Below, in pieces: positions 25,364 through 34,372 of a stretch of 64,000 nt of DNA. Made by a program: the position numbers and the translations under genes. Positions within the stretch are counted from its first letter, which is position 1; every line of letters starts with the position of its first letter. The notes below the pieces were generated by a model that did no database searches, had not been told where the DNA came from, and saw only the letters and a program-made list of their open reading frames with translations. This DNA is from Micromonospora aurantiaca ATCC 27029 (GTDB lineage: Bacteria > Actinomycetota > Actinomycetes > Mycobacteriales > Micromonosporaceae): positions 6,868,501 through 6,932,500 of the forward strand of contig NC_014391.1 in assembly GCF_000145235.1 (NCBI RefSeq). Direction: 5' to 3'.

Positions 25364-25839
25364 CAGAGCAGATTCCCCACGACGGTGGCCTCCGGGTACA
25401 TCCGGCGCTGCTCGTCCCACTGCACGAGCATCGCGGAGAGGAAGGGGCGGCAGAGCCGGGCGGTGAGCGTCGCGCTGTCGATCCGGTCGTACACCTCGAT
25501 GTAGACCGTCGGGATCTTGCGCATCCGGGCCGCCACCACGAACGGCAGGGCGACCCCGGCACCGGTGGTGACCACGGCGTCGACCTGGCGCCGCCGGATC
25601 ACCTTCAGCGCGAGGAACGCGTTGCGTACCAGGTTCTTGACGTTGCGTGTGGTGGGGTGGTGCGCCCAGACCACGTCCTCACCGGCGAGCAGCGAGCGCG
25701 CGTCCGGGGTGTCGAAGGTTACCCATGCGCGGCGCCGATCCCGGTACCACGGTTCCAGGGCCAGGAGCTGGGCCAGGTGCCCGCCACTGGAACCCACCAG
25801 CAGGACCTGCCCCGAGTCCTCGGTTGACCCGCTCACCAC
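25363..25839 (-). CDS. Glycosyltransferase, Alg14-like membrane/acceptor subunit
   Basis: A 158-residue protein matching the N-terminal half of MurG-type enzymes (Alg14/EpsE/CpsF). The hallmark is VLLVGSSGGHLAQLLAL (residues 12-28), followed by VVWAHHPTTRNVKNLVRNAFLAL and VVTTGAGVALPFVVAARMRKIPTVYIE. In the family this part recruits the donor-binding partner to the membrane and binds the lipid-linked acceptor. GTG 25839 is chosen because GGGAGGA ends 5 bases upstream; GTG 25836 is next. It is the first gene of the four-gene minus-strand operon and is divergent from the Wzz-like gene. Confidence 0.85.
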   Translation of the reverse strand: MVSGSTEDSGQVLLVGSSGGHLAQLLALEPWYRDRRRAWVTFDTPDARSLLAGEDVVWAHHPTTRNVKNLVRNAFLALKVIRRRQVDAVVTTGAGVALPFVVAARMRKIPTVYIEVYDRIDSATLTARLCRPFLSAMLVQWDEQRRMYPEATVVGNLL

Positions 25840-26339
25840 AAAAGTCCTCCCGTACGCGGATGACGCGTCCGGATTTTTGTGAATGCCCCTCGGACGCGTC
25901 CTGACAACCTACTGGCGCGCCCATGGGCAACTGAAGGGGCCATTGGACGGATCCTGGCTCGCCGGTCGGCTCACCTCTCGATTCCCGTCACCGGGATGCC
26001 CACCGGCCGGCCACCGTCCAGGTCAGCCCGGTTCGCCCCGCGCCGCCGGGGCGGGCCACCGGAAGAAAGTGAGATGTGTCAGGATTCCGTCACCGCTCCG
26101 CACGAGAGCCGTCGGCGACGCCGGCTTATCCGGGGACAGGTCGGGCCCGACACCGGGAAACCCGCCGAATGGTCAGCGCCGATCGGCCATTTCTACGCGG
26201 GCTGCCCACACCCGGGCAGGCTTACCGGAACGTGAGCAGACTTTCCCTCGTCGTTCGGATCGGGGACACTCAAGGCCACGGTCAGGTCCAGCTGTGCCGT
26301 GGACTGCCCGGCTCGGTCGAAAGGGAGCGACAGACTCTG
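25840..26339. other. Divergent regulatory region (500 bases) between the two exopolysaccharide operons
   Basis: No protein-coding region is supported here. It must hold the promoters of the minus-strand glycosyltransferase operon and of the plus-strand Wzz-like operon. Next to the minus-strand start is an inverted repeat at 25862-25900. I found no clear -35/-10 pair or riboswitch-like element. The base composition is somewhat less GC-rich than in the genes. Confidence 0.6.
25862..25900. repeat. Inverted repeat upstream of the Alg14-like gene
   Basis: A 10-base perfect inverted repeat (gacgcgtccg ... cggacgcgtc) with a 19-base AT-richer spacer containing ttttt. It begins 23 bases before the GTG at 25839 and would lie in the 5' leader or promoter of the minus-strand operon. 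An operator or a leader hairpin are both possible. Confidence 0.6.
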
Positions 26340-28193
26340 ATGCCCTCACCCCGTTTGGCCGAGAGCGACGCCGACGGTCTTGCCCTGATGGCCTACCTGG
26401 GCTGGCTGCGCCGCCGCTGGTGGATCCTGCTGCTCGCCGCGGCCCTCGGTCTCGGTGGTGGGCTGGCGCTGAACCAGATCCAGGAGGCGCGCTACACCTC
26501 GACCACCTCGCTGCTGGTGCGCCCGCTCGGCTCGGGCGCGGAGAGCAACCCCAACGCCAAGGTCAACCTCGACACCGAGGCCCAGGTGGTCCGCTCGCTG
26601 GTGGTGGCCGAGCGGGCCAAGGCGCTGATGAAGGTCGACACCGGTGCCGACCAGCTGGTCAAGTCGGTGACCGTCAAGGTGCCGCCGAACAGCCAGATCC
26701 TCCAGGTGGCGTACGAGGCGAACAGCCCCGAGGGCGCCCAGTCGGGCTCGCACGCGTTCGCCCAGGCGTATCTGGACCTGCGCAAGGCCACCGCGCAGAA
26801 GGCGCTGGAGAACGAGACGACCGCGCTCAAGCAGCAGATCGCCGAGCTGCAGAAGCAGCTCAGTGCCGTCGCCGGGCGGATCGCGGCGTCGCCGTCGAAC
26901 TCGCCCGAGCGGGAGCGGGCCGAGGCCGAACGGAGCCTTCTCACCAGCCAGATCACCGGCCTGAACAACCGGCTCAGCCCGCTGGTCTCGGCCGGCTCCG
27001 ACCCCGGCGAGATCATCTCCGACGCCCGTCTCCCCGACTCGCCCAGCTCACCGAACCGCACGCTCAACCTCGCCAGCGGCATGGGCGCGGGCCTGCTGCT
27101 CGGCATCGTGCTGGCGCTCGTGCTGGACCGGCTCGACACCCGGATCCGGCGTGGTCGTGACATTTCCGACCGGGTCGGCCTGCCGCTGCTGCTGGAACTG
27201 CCGGTGCGCGCGCCCTCGCTGGCCGTCCTGCCGGCCACCCACCGGGTCTCCCGCGAGCTGGGCCGGCTGCGCAACGTGCTGCTGTCCGCCGTGCCCGAAC
27301 CGGCGCAGGGCGGGCGCGGTCGCCAGTTGCTGATCTGCGACGCCTCGGCCGGCACCGCCGCCGGATTCGTCGCCGCCAACCTCGCCGCCGCGTACGCCCG
27401 TACCGGCCAGCAGGTCGCGCTGATCACCACCAAGCCCGACTCGACGGTGGGCGCCATCACCGGCGTGGCCGAGGGCCGGCACAACCTGGCATCGGTGCTG
27501 CGCCGCGACGTACCCCCGCTCAAGGCGCTCGCGCCGGTGCCGGGGCTGGGCCAGCTCCGGGTGCTGGTGCCGGGCGACCTGGACGCGGAGGTCGAGCTGC
27601 CGGTCGCCGGTCTGCTGGAGATCATGCACGAGCTGTCCGCGCGCTTCGACCACGTGATCATCGAGACCGCGCAGCCCACGTTCGCCGTAGAGGCCCAGGC
27701 CCTGGGCCGGTACGTCGACGCCGTGATCATGGTGGCCGAGGCGGGCAAGACCCGCAGCGGTGAGATCACCGCCGCCCTGCAGCAGTTCGAGCAGGTGAAC
27801 GCGCCGGTGATCGGTGCCGTGCTGGCCCCACGCCTGCCCGCCCCGGTGGCCGGCGCCGCCCGGCCGGCGTCCTCGGGCGGTGCGAGCAGCACGTCGGGCA
27901 CGTCGGGCACGCCGAGCACCCCGGTGGCACCGGCCAACCGGCCCAAGCCCCGGCCGAGCCCCGGCCCGTCCGCCGAGTCGACGATGGTGCTGCCGCGCAT
28001 GCAGTCGTCCCGCCCCGCCCCGGCGAAGCCGGCACCGGGCAAGGCCACCCCACCGCCGAACCCCGGCAACCCAGGCAACCAGGGCATGCCGGGTAAGCCG
28101 GTGCCGCTCAACGGCACCGGCGGCACGTACCGCTCCCGGGGTGACGGCGACGGCCGCAGCTACGCGCTCGACTCCGGCGAGGACCTGGGGTGA
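26340..28193 (+). CDS. Polysaccharide chain-length determinant (Wzz) fused to a BY-kinase-like domain with degenerate P-loop
   Basis: A 617-residue protein. A Wzz domain is framed by transmembrane segments at about 26-44 and 245-264, with a periplasm-facing coiled coil (ENETTALKQQIAELQKQLSAV) between them and the PxxP-type SPNRTLNLASG before the second segment. A cytoplasmic domain in the place of the BY-kinase follows, but its P-loop position reads ICDASAGTAAGFVAANLA (about 331-346), lacking the Lys-Ser/Thr of Walker A. The C-terminal 130 residues are Pro/Ala/Gly-rich with no tyrosine cluster. It probably sets polymer length without classic autokinase activity. ATG 26340 is the first start with full domain coverage. 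Confidence 0.85.
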   Translation: MPSPRLAESDADGLALMAYLGWLRRRWWILLLAAALGLGGGLALNQIQEARYTSTTSLLVRPLGSGAESNPNAKVNLDTEAQVVRSLVVAERAKALMKVDTGADQLVKSVTVKVPPNSQILQVAYEANSPEGAQSGSHAFAQAYLDLRKATAQKALENETTALKQQIAELQKQLSAVAGRIAASPSNSPERERAEAERSLLTSQITGLNNRLSPLVSAGSDPGEIISDARLPDSPSSPNRTLNLASGMGAGLLLGIVLALVLDRLDTRIRRGRDISDRVGLPLLLELPVRAPSLAVLPATHRVSRELGRLRNVLLSAVPEPAQGGRGRQLLICDASAGTAAGFVAANLAAAYARTGQQVALITTKPDSTVGAITGVAEGRHNLASVLRRDVPPLKALAPVPGLGQLRVLVPGDLDAEVELPVAGLLEIMHELSARFDHVIIETAQPTFAVEAQALGRYVDAVIMVAEAGKTRSGEITAALQQFEQVNAPVIGAVLAPRLPAPVAGAARPASSGGASSTSGTSGTPSTPVAPANRPKPRPSPGPSAESTMVLPRMQSSRPAPAKPAPGKATPPPNPGNPGNQGMPGKPVPLNGTGGTYRSRGDGDGRSYALDSGEDLG

Positions 28194-29197
28194 ACCGCCG
28201 GCAGATGCTCCGCGCCGCCATCGCCCCCGCCGTCGTCCTCGGCGTCGGGACCGGGTGCAGCGAGCCCGAGCCCAAGCCGGGCAAGGTCCAGGTGGTGGAC
28301 CCGGGCGACGTCACCGCCTCGCCGTCATCGGCCAGTGCCTCGCCGACCCTGCCCACCGGCCCGCTGACCGGCGCGCCGGTGAGCACCCCGGCCGCCGCCA
28401 CCCGCCAGGCGGTCGCTGTGCCGCTGCGGGTGAGCCCCGCGACCACCCCGGCCGGCCTGGACGCCGCCGACCTGGTCTACGCCGAGTTCGCCGAGTCCGA
28501 CACGCTGCACCTGACCGCCGTGTTCCACTCCAAGGACGCCACCAAGATCGGCCCGGTCACCGAGATCCGGCCGGTCGACATCCGGTCGCTCGCGGTGCTG
28601 CGCCCGTTCGTCGGCTACGACGGCGGCCCCACCGGCTTCCTCACCCAGTTCGAGAACTCCGACCTCGACGGCGTGACGCCCGACGACGACAGCAAGGTCT
28701 TCTCCGGCGACTACACGTCGACCGCCGCGCTGCTCAAGGCCGCCCCGAAGGGCGGCCAGCCGCCCACCCCGCCGATCGACCACGCCGGCGAGGGCGACGC
28801 GCTCGCCGCCCGCGACCTCGCGCCGGCCACCGAACTCACCGTCACCGTCTCCGGCGGCCCGCCGATGGTCTGGCGGTACGACCAGGCCAAGTCCGTCTGG
28901 GTCGGCAAGGTCGGCAAGGTCACCGTGACCGCCGCCTCCGTCATCGTGCTGACGATGGAGTACCGCACGCTGGACGTCCGCAACCCGTCCCCGCGTTCGC
29001 TGCCCTCGGCGAACGTCTTCGGTGAGGGCGCGGTGCTGGCGGTGTCCGGGCCGAACAGCGCGAAGGGCCGGTGGCGCAAGCCCGGCCTGGGCATGGTCTG
29101 CACGCTCGCCGACACCGGCGGCGATCTCCTGCACCCCCAGCCCGGCAACGCGTGGGTGATCTACGCGCCGACCACCGCCAAGGTCACCGTGAAATGA
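28190..29197 (+). CDS. DUF3048 domain-containing lipoprotein (YerB-like)
   Basis: A 335-residue exported protein. The N-terminus MNRRQMLRAAIAPAVVLGVGTGC has a hydrophobic core and a possible lipobox ending at Cys23. After a Ser/Pro-rich linker the DUF3048 fold follows: AVPLRVSPATTPAGLDAADLVYAEF, KIGPVTEIRPVDIRSLAVL and the second half YRTLDVRNPSPRSLPSANVFGEGAVL. The family's role is unknown, but members are found in the envelope. The GTG start overlaps the stop of the Wzz-like gene (GTGA) and the gene's own stop overlaps the polymerase gene, so it belongs to the exopolysaccharide operon. Confidence 0.85.
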   Translation: MNRRQMLRAAIAPAVVLGVGTGCSEPEPKPGKVQVVDPGDVTASPSSASASPTLPTGPLTGAPVSTPAAATRQAVAVPLRVSPATTPAGLDAADLVYAEFAESDTLHLTAVFHSKDATKIGPVTEIRPVDIRSLAVLRPFVGYDGGPTGFLTQFENSDLDGVTPDDDSKVFSGDYTSTAALLKAAPKGGQPPTPPIDHAGEGDALAARDLAPATELTVTVSGGPPMVWRYDQAKSVWVGKVGKVTVTAASVIVLTMEYRTLDVRNPSPRSLPSANVFGEGAVLAVSGPNSAKGRWRKPGLGMVCTLADTGGDLLHPQPGNAWVIYAPTTAKVTVK

Positions 29198-30678
29198 GCA
29201 CCGCCACCCCGCCCCGCACCGCGCGCGGGACGGTTCCGGTCGGAGCGGTGTCGCCGCCGGACGGGAACCGCCTGCGGCCGGTGACGGTACGGCCGGAGAG
29301 CTGGTCGTGGCGGCTGCCGACGGCGTGGCCGCTGATCTCGGTCTTCCTGCTGTACCCGCTGTGGTGGGTGCTCGGCGTGTCGAGCTTCGTCTTCGTCATC
29401 TTCGCGGTGCCGATGGTGGTGCAGATGCGCAAGCGGGGCCCGATCCGGGTGCCGCCCGGCTTCGGGATCTGGATGGTCCTGCTGCTCTGGGTGTTCCTGT
29501 CCGTGCTCACCCTCGACCTCACCGCGCCGAACACGCTGCCACCCGGCGGCAGCGGCAAGTACATCGGCTGGGGCATCCGGCTCGCCAACTACGTCGCCAT
29601 GACCGTGACCATGCTCTACGTCTACAACCTGCGGGAGCGGGAGCTGTCCCAGCGCCGGATGGTCCGCCTGTTCGGGTTCATGGGCGTGGTCGTGGTGCTC
29701 GGCGGCTGGATCGGCTCGCTGTTCCCGAACCTCACGTTCGTCGCGCCGCTGCGATTCGTCCTGCCCCAGTCGATCGCCGGTCACCCGTACGTCACCTCGC
29801 TCATGGAGATCAAGTTCGCCCAGGTGCAGCAGGTGATCGAGGGGGAGGCCAGCTCGCCCCGCCCGTCCGCGCCGTTCACCTACACGAACTCGTGGGGCCA
29901 GAACACCGCGATCCTGCTGGTCTGGCTGATCGTCGGCTGGGTCGTGCTGGGCAAGCCGATGCGCCGTACCGCGGGCGTGGCGATCGCCCTGGCCGCGATC
30001 TTCCCGATCGTCTACTCGCTGAACCGGGGCCTCTGGATCGGTCTCGGCATCGCCGCCGCCTACGTCGCGCTGCGGCTCGCGCTGCGCGGCCGGATGGTGG
30101 TGCTCGGCGGGCTCGCCCTGGCGGTCGGGCTGATCGGGGTGCTGATCGTCGCCACACCGCTCGGCCGCACCTTCGACGAACGCCTCCAGAACGGCCACAG
30201 CGACGACATCCGGACCACGCTGTCCCAGGGCGCGGTCGCCGCGGCCAACCACTCGCCGATCCTCGGGTACGGCGGCAACCGGGCGCTGATCGGCAGCAAC
30301 CGGTCCATCGCCATCGGCAAGTCCGAGGACTGCAAGCAGTGCGGCAACCGGGAACTGGGCAGCAACGGCCAGGTCTGGGCGCTGCTCGTCGGGCAGGGCT
30401 GGGTCGGCGCGATCTGCTACAACGCCTTCTTCATCTACTGCATCTGGCGCTACCGCCGCGACCACAGCGCGATCGGCATCGCCGGCACGCTCATCCTCAT
30501 CCTCATGCTCTTCTTCCAGTTCACCTACGGTGCGATGGAAGCGACACTCGCCTACGCCCTGATCACTGTCGCCCTGCTGGCCCGCAACGACCGGATACGC
30601 CGGTCGCTCGCGCCGGCGCCACCCCAGGGCACGATCGCCGGGCTACGGGCCCGACTGGAAAAGACCGGTGACAGCTGA
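29194..30678 (+). CDS. O-antigen ligase/Wzy-type polymerase family membrane protein
   Basis: A 494-residue polytopic membrane protein with about eleven transmembrane segments. The large periplasmic loop before the last membrane helices (from FDERLQNGHSDDIRTTL to CGNRELGSNGQVWALL) and the HSPILGYGGNRAL segment are typical of the Wzy_C/O-antigen ligase superfamily. The family joins lipid-linked oligosaccharide units into polymer on the outer face of the membrane. ATGA overlap with the DUF3048 gene. In this operon the role as exopolysaccharide polymerase is the best guess. Confidence 0.82.
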   Translation: MSTATPPRTARGTVPVGAVSPPDGNRLRPVTVRPESWSWRLPTAWPLISVFLLYPLWWVLGVSSFVFVIFAVPMVVQMRKRGPIRVPPGFGIWMVLLLWVFLSVLTLDLTAPNTLPPGGSGKYIGWGIRLANYVAMTVTMLYVYNLRERELSQRRMVRLFGFMGVVVVLGGWIGSLFPNLTFVAPLRFVLPQSIAGHPYVTSLMEIKFAQVQQVIEGEASSPRPSAPFTYTNSWGQNTAILLVWLIVGWVVLGKPMRRTAGVAIALAAIFPIVYSLNRGLWIGLGIAAAYVALRLALRGRMVVLGGLALAVGLIGVLIVATPLGRTFDERLQNGHSDDIRTTLSQGAVAAANHSPILGYGGNRALIGSNRSIAIGKSEDCKQCGNRELGSNGQVWALLVGQGWVGAICYNAFFIYCIWRYRRDHSAIGIAGTLILILMLFFQFTYGAMEATLAYALITVALLARNDRIRRSLAPAPPQGTIAGLRARLEKTGDS

Positions 30679-31883
30679 TGGTGTTCCGCGTACCCCCGGA
30701 CGGCGACGGCCGTGCCGCGTACCTCGGTGAACTGGCCGGGCTGATCTGGCCCGCGCCGGCCGAGCCCAGCCTGCGCCGCGGCGGCGCCGGCTGGGTGGTG
30801 GTGCCCTCGGCGTCCCGCCCCCGGCTGCTCGTGCCGACCGGCTCGGGCCGGGCGGCGGCGAGCGCGGTCCGGCACTCCACCGAGGCGGTCGGCCGCAAGG
30901 CCAAGCTGGTCCGGCAAGGGCTGTCCACGGCGTTCCGGCTCGGGCTGGGCCCGCTGGTGTTCCGCGACCGGCTGGTGGTCGACGGCGGCGGGCTGGACGC
31001 GCACCTGACCGAGGTGCTCGGCGAGCCGGCGCTGGTGAGCCTGCACATCGGGCCGGCCCGGGCGAACCGCAAGCCGGTGCTGCAACTGCTCGCCCCGGAC
31101 GGCCGGGCCCTCGGGTACGCCAAGCTCGGCGTCGACCCGCTGACCCGCGCGCTGGTGCACGCCGAGGCGGACGCGCTGCGCCGCCTCGCCGAGGTGCCGC
31201 TCGGCCCGGTGGTCCTGGCCGGGGTACGCCATCACGGCGACTGGCACGGCCACGCGCTGCTGGTGCAGGAGGCGCTGCCGGTACGGCTGCCCCGGGCCAC
31301 CCCGGCCGCCGCGGAGGCGGCCGAACGCGACGCGATGGTGGCGGTCGCCGGCTGTCTCGGCGTACGCCGGCAGTCGTGGGCGGCCAGCGGGCACGCGGCC
31401 CGGCTCACCGAGGCGGTGGACGCGCTCGGGCCCCGGCCGGAGGCCGGGCGGCTGCGCGCGGCGCTGAAGTCCGTCGCGGACGCCGACCCGGTGGTGGCCT
31501 TCGGCGCCTGGCACGGTGACTGGAACGGCGGCAACAGCGCCGTGCTGGCCGACGGCCGGGTGCTGGTCTGGGACTGGGAGCGGTTCGAGGCGGACGTGCC
31601 GGCCGGGTACGACGCGCTGCACCTGGCGGTGCAGGGCGCGATGAGCCACGACGGGGTGGAGCCGGTCGAGGCGGCCCGAGCGCTGATCGCCGGCGCCGGG
31701 GCCACCCTGGCGCCGTTCGACCAGACCGGCGGGGGCGCCGATCTGGTCGCCGTGCTCTACCTGGTGGAGCTCGCGGCGCGCTACCTGCGGGACCGGCAGG
31801 CGGAGGCGGGTGCGCGACTGGGGCACGTCGACACCTGGCTGCTGCCCGCCGTCGAGGAACACCTGGCCCGCCGGGCCGGGTGA
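30678..31883 (+). CDS. APH-like phosphotransferase/kinase
   Basis: A 401-residue protein with an aminoglycoside-phosphotransferase/choline-kinase-type catalytic core in its second half. The catalytic loop reads WHGDWNGGN (about residues 278-286) and the magnesium-binding segment VWDWERF (about 297-303, Asp replacing the usual pattern I-D-W/F-E). The first 120 residues are a lineage-specific N-terminal domain, with no hydrophobic anchor. It overlaps the polymerase stop by one base. A substrate within the polysaccharide pathway, such as a sugar or polyol, is plausible but unproven. Confidence 0.75.
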   Translation: MVFRVPPDGDGRAAYLGELAGLIWPAPAEPSLRRGGAGWVVVPSASRPRLLVPTGSGRAAASAVRHSTEAVGRKAKLVRQGLSTAFRLGLGPLVFRDRLVVDGGGLDAHLTEVLGEPALVSLHIGPARANRKPVLQLLAPDGRALGYAKLGVDPLTRALVHAEADALRRLAEVPLGPVVLAGVRHHGDWHGHALLVQEALPVRLPRATPAAAEAAERDAMVAVAGCLGVRRQSWAASGHAARLTEAVDALGPRPEAGRLRAALKSVADADPVVAFGAWHGDWNGGNSAVLADGRVLVWDWERFEADVPAGYDALHLAVQGAMSHDGVEPVEAARALIAGAGATLAPFDQTGGGADLVAVLYLVELAARYLRDRQAEAGARLGHVDTWLLPAVEEHLARRAG

Positions 31884-31900
31884 GAGTGAGGAGTGGGGAC

Positions 31901-32764
31901 GTGACGCTGGCCAAGGAGCAGGCGCTCCGCGCGGTGAAGTCGGTGAGCCGGACGGTCGGCCGGCTGACCGCCGGTTCGCGGATGGTGCCGGGATTCCTGA
32001 TCGTGGGGGCGCAGCGCTGCGGCACCACCTCGCTGTTCAAGACGCTGTCGCAGCATCCCGGTGTGCTGCCGCCCGCCTACCACAAGGGCGTGCACTACTT
32101 CGACATGGACTACCACCGGGGGATGAGCTGGTACCTCGGGCACTTCCCCACCACCGGCAAGGCCGAGGCGGTGAAGGCCCAGATCGGGGTACGCGGGATC
32201 ACCGGCGAGTCCAGCCCGTACTACATGTTCCACCCGCTGGCCGGGCAGCGGATCGCCCGTGACCTGCCCTCGGTGAAGCTGCTGGTGCTGCTGCGTGACC
32301 CGGTGGAGCGCGCCTACTCGGCGCACTCGCACGAGCTGGCCCGGGGCTACGAGACCGAGACGGACTTCGAGCGGGCGCTCGCGCTGGAGGAGTCCCGTAC
32401 GGCGGGCGAGCGGGAGCGGATGATCAGCTCCGCGTCGTACGCCAGCGAGCACCTCCAGCACAACGCGTACCTGGCCCGCGGCCGCTACATCGAGCAGCTG
32501 GAGCGCCTGGAGGCGCTGGTCGGCCGGGACCGCATGCACGTCATCGACAGCGACGACTTCTTCGCCGACCCGCGCCCTTCCTTCGACGCGGTCTGTGACT
32601 TCCTCGGGCTGCCCCGCTGGGCGGACATCGCGTTCGGCAAGCACAACTCGCGCTCCCGTTCGCCCATGTCGGCGGAGCTGCGGACCCGGCTGGAGGACCA
32701 CTTCGCGCCGTACGACGAGCGGCTGGCGACGTGGTGGGGACGCGTGCCGTCGTGGCGGCGGTGA
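31901..32764 (+). CDS. PAPS-dependent sulfotransferase, heparan-sulfate-type (second of three)
   Basis: A 287-residue sulfotransferase of the carbohydrate (NDST/HS3ST-like) type. The 5'-phosphosulfate loop is FLIVGAQRCGTTSLFKTLSQHP (about residues 31-52) and the 3'-phosphate site LLRDPVERAYSAHSHELARG. The region AYLARGRYIEQLERLEALVG is shared with heparan O-sulfotransferase-like bacterial enzymes. GTG 31901 is preferred because GAGGAG lies 6 bases upstream; GTG 31880, overlapping the preceding stop, is the alternative. Polysaccharide hydroxyls are the likely acceptors. Confidence 0.88.
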   Translation: MTLAKEQALRAVKSVSRTVGRLTAGSRMVPGFLIVGAQRCGTTSLFKTLSQHPGVLPPAYHKGVHYFDMDYHRGMSWYLGHFPTTGKAEAVKAQIGVRGITGESSPYYMFHPLAGQRIARDLPSVKLLVLLRDPVERAYSAHSHELARGYETETDFERALALEESRTAGERERMISSASYASEHLQHNAYLARGRYIEQLERLEALVGRDRMHVIDSDDFFADPRPSFDAVCDFLGLPRWADIAFGKHNSRSRSPMSAELRTRLEDHFAPYDERLATWWGRVPSWRR

Positions 32765-34344
32765 CGCGGGCGGACGCCGGCGGCACCCCGACGCTCACCG
32801 CACCGCCCCCCGGGCCGGGCGCGGGGCTGGGCGGCGCGGCCCGGCAGGGCTTCGCCAACCTGGTCGGGGTCGGGCTGGCCGCGGTCGCCGGCTTCGGCCT
32901 GAACATCGTCATCGCCCGCGGCTGGTCGGTCCGCGAGGCGGGCATGTTCTTCGCCGCCACCAGCGCGTTCATGATCGCCGCGTCGGCGGCCCGGCTCGGC
33001 ACCGACGTCGGCACCGTCTACTTCGTCAGCCGCCAGCGCACGCTCGACCGCCGCGACCAGATCCGGGGCACCATCCTGGTCGGGTTGCTGCCGGTGCTCG
33101 TGGTCGGCACGCTGCTCGGGCTGGCCGGCTGGCTGGCCGCACCGGCGCTGGCCCGGGCCACCATGCCGGAGGCCGGGCCGGAGGCGGTGACCGCGCTGCG
33201 CATCCTGCTGGCGTTCGTGCCGCTGGCCGCGCTGAACGACTACGCGCTCGCCGCCTGCCGCGGCTTCGGCCAGATGCGCCCGCTGCTGACTGTTGAGCGG
33301 CTCGGCCGCACGCTGGTGCAGTTCCTGGGTGTGGCGGTGGCCGCCTGGCTCGGCATGTCCGCCACCGTCGCGCTGCCGCTGGCCTGGGTGGTGCCGTACC
33401 TGATCGCCGCGGTGGTCGCGCTGTTCTGGCTGAGCCGGCTGGTCGGCCGGGCCGGGAGGCAGGTGACCCGGCCGGTGCCGGCGCGCGAGCTGGCCGGGCC
33501 GTTCTGGCGGTTCACCGGGCCCCGCGCCGTCAGCAGCCTGGCCGCGATCGTGGTGCAGCGGCTGGACATCGTGCTGCTCAGCGCGCTGCGCGGCCCGGCG
33601 GACGCGGCGATCTACACGGCCGCGACCCGGTTCCTGGCGCTGGGTCAGCTCTCCAGCGTCGCGCTGTCCAGCTCGGTGCAGCACCGGCTGGCCGCCGCGT
33701 TCGCCCGCGACGACCGGGCCGAGGCGCGCCAGCTCTACCAGGCCGCCACCGGCTGGCTCGTGCTGCTCTCCTGGCCCGCGTACCTGATCTTCGCGGCGTT
33801 CGCCACGCCGATGCTGGCACTGTTCGGATCCGGGTACGGCGACGGCCGCCGGGTCGTGGTGCTGCTGGCGCTGACCATGCTGCTGGCCACCGGCTGCGGC
33901 ATGGTCGACATGGTGCTCAACATGGCCGGGCGCACCGCGTGGACGTTCTACAACGCGATGACCGGCACCGTGCTCAACGTGGTCGGCAACCTGGTGCTCA
34001 TCCCGCGGTACGGCATCCTCGGCGCGGCCCTGGCCTGGACCGTCTCCATCCTGGTCACCAACCTGGTGCCGCTGACCCAGCTCTGGTGGTCGATGCGGCT
34101 GCACCCGTTCGGCGCCGGTACCCGGGCCGCGATGGCGCTGGCGGTGGTCACGCTGGGTCTGCCGCTCGGCCTGGCGACGCTGCTCGGCGCCGGTCCGCTG
34201 GTACTCGCGCTGGTGACGGTCGCCGGGCTGGTCGCGTACGCGACGGGCGTCTGGCGCTGGCGGCGCACCCTGCACCTCGACGCGCTGCGCGCCCTCCGCC
34301 GCGGCCGTAACCGGGCCGGGGCGGACCCGGCCGCCCAGTCCTGA
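32761..34344 (+). CDS. Polysaccharide flippase, Wzx/MATE-like (MVF superfamily)
   Basis: A 527-residue membrane protein with about fourteen transmembrane segments. The start (GFANLVGVGLAAVAGFGLNIVIARGWSV) and repeated patterns such as FWRFTGPRAVSSLAAIVVQRLDIVLLSAL and PIYxATRFLALGQLSS-type segments are those of lipopolysaccharide flippases. It should move the lipid-linked repeat unit to the outer face of the membrane. GTG 32761 overlaps the sulfotransferase stop as GTGA; GTG 32731 is possible. The C-terminus is basic. Confidence 0.87.
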   Translation: MTRADAGGTPTLTAPPPGPGAGLGGAARQGFANLVGVGLAAVAGFGLNIVIARGWSVREAGMFFAATSAFMIAASAARLGTDVGTVYFVSRQRTLDRRDQIRGTILVGLLPVLVVGTLLGLAGWLAAPALARATMPEAGPEAVTALRILLAFVPLAALNDYALAACRGFGQMRPLLTVERLGRTLVQFLGVAVAAWLGMSATVALPLAWVVPYLIAAVVALFWLSRLVGRAGRQVTRPVPARELAGPFWRFTGPRAVSSLAAIVVQRLDIVLLSALRGPADAAIYTAATRFLALGQLSSVALSSSVQHRLAAAFARDDRAEARQLYQAATGWLVLLSWPAYLIFAAFATPMLALFGSGYGDGRRVVVLLALTMLLATGCGMVDMVLNMAGRTAWTFYNAMTGTVLNVVGNLVLIPRYGILGAALAWTVSILVTNLVPLTQLWWSMRLHPFGAGTRAAMALAVVTLGLPLGLATLLGAGPLVLALVTVAGLVAYATGVWRWRRTLHLDALRALRRGRNRAGADPAAQS

Positions 34345-34372
34345 CCGATCCTGCGCACCGATGGGACCTTCG

